A stretch of DNA of 64,000 nt from Xylophilus ampelinus (GTDB taxonomy: Bacteria; Pseudomonadota; Gammaproteobacteria; Burkholderiales; Burkholderiaceae_C): the NCBI RefSeq assembly GCF_003217575.1, contig NZ_QJTC01000012.1, positions 1 to 64,000 of the forward strand, given 5' to 3'. The translations under genes were made by a program, and so were the position numbers. The notes under the pieces are model-generated. The model did no database searches, had not been told where the DNA came from, and saw only the letters and a program-made list of their open reading frames with translations. This document shows, in pieces, positions 63,709 to 64,000 of the stretch. Each line of letters opens with the position of its first letter. The first letter of the stretch is position 1.

Positions 63709-64000
63709 ATGACCCAGTTCGCCAAAGAAACGCTGCCCATCAGTCTTGAAGAAGAAATGAGGCGCAGCTATTTGGATTACGCGATGAGCGTGATCGTGGG
63801 CCGGGCCCTTCCCGATGCGCGGGACGGCCTGAAGCCGGTCCACCGCCGCGTGCTGTACGCGATGCACGAACTCAACAACGATTGGAACCGCCCTTACAAG
63901 AAGTCCGCCCGTATCGTCGGCGACGTGATCGGCAAGTACCACCCGCACGGCGACAGCGCGGTGTACGACACGATCGTGCGGATGGCGCAGGACTTCTCGC
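63709..64000 (+). CDS. gyrA: DNA gyrase subunit A, N-terminal part (continues past window)
   Basis: The first 97 codons of Gyr[42 protein letters not shown] and [32 protein letters not shown]. The quinolone-resistance region shows S83 and D87, the susceptible-type residues. The catalytic Tyr lies beyond the window. GyrA with GyrB introduces negative supercoils. Confidence 0.97.
   Translation, partial: MTQFAKETLPISLEEEMRRSYLDYAMSVIVGRALPDARDGLKPVHRRVLYAMHELNNDWNRPYKKSARIVGDVIGKYHPHGDSAVYDTIVRMAQDFS

Overview
The window is a GC-rich chromosomal segment of a betaproteobacterium, most likely a member of the Comamonadaceae (order Burkholderiales). Supporting signs are the tmRNA tag ANDERFALAA, the ompA/ubiG/phosphatase/ssrA and mfd/ispD/ispF/envZ/ompR neighbourhoods, the flhDC flagellar master operon, a DctP-type TRAP binding protein of the 2-oxoacid (TakP) type, and several families of small intergenic repeats of the kind I associate with this family. 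A secreted expansin fused to a cellulose-binding module, a GH5 cellulase with the same kind of module and a VirK-like protein suggest a plant-associated lifestyle. The genus cannot be fixed from the sequence alone.

Layout, left to right. 0-5 kb: tail of an IS3-family transposase and the IS end, a TRAP binding protein, then the isoprenoid genes xseB-ispA-dxs. 5-8.3 kb: a Rieske oxygenase, a frameshifted EamA transporter and a two-domain sulfurtransferase. 8.7-11.1 kb: flhD and flhC, separated by a palindromic insertion, and an AI-2E family membrane protein. 11.2-14.4 kb: molybdate uptake (modE, modB, modA, modC) and a small conserved protein. 14.7-21.8 kb: expansin-CBM2, glycolate oxidase glcD-glcE-glcF, a truncated hydroxypyruvate isomerase and glycerate kinase. 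21.9-33 kb: an EAL protein, then a urate/allantoin degradation region (puuD, xdhC, uraH, puuE, a uraD-allC fusion, an M20 hydrolase) interrupted by virK and the GH5-CBM2 cellulase. 33-41.4 kb: a two-component system, maeB, a GH63-like glucosidase and an SDR dehydrogenase. 41.6-45 kb: an ABC importer linked to a nucleobase-type deaminase. 45-47.3 kb: an NlpC/P60 lipoprotein, a secreted trypsin-like protein lacking its catalytic His, and transposase debris. 47.3-64 kb: housekeeping genes (tRNA-Val, relA, hydrolase, hbdH, SIMPL protein, ompR-envZ, ispF, ispD, mfd, serB, ssrA, HAD phosphatase, ubiG, ompA, start of gyrA).

How the genes fit together. The purine branch can take urate to allantoin (PuuD, UraH, UraD domain), then through PuuE and the AllC domain to ureidoglycolate, whose C2 product glyoxylate could meet the glycolate/glycerate genes glcDEF and ttuD. 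The Hyi step of the glyoxylate-to-glycerate route is broken here. XdhC helps assemble the molybdenum cofactor of xanthine dehydrogenase, so the mod genes are functionally linked to it, although xdhAB are not in the window.

The most unusual material is repetitive DNA. One family (six copies, about 50-60 bp, two hairpins) lies between genes but once sits in frame inside puuD, exactly at the membrane/cytochrome c junction. A second family of palindromic elements with GAGCG ends repeatedly abuts TAG stop codons (flhD, glcD, a histidine kinase). The two cellulose-binding proteins carry Pro-Ala linkers encoded by tandem hexanucleotide repeats that could change length without a frameshift.
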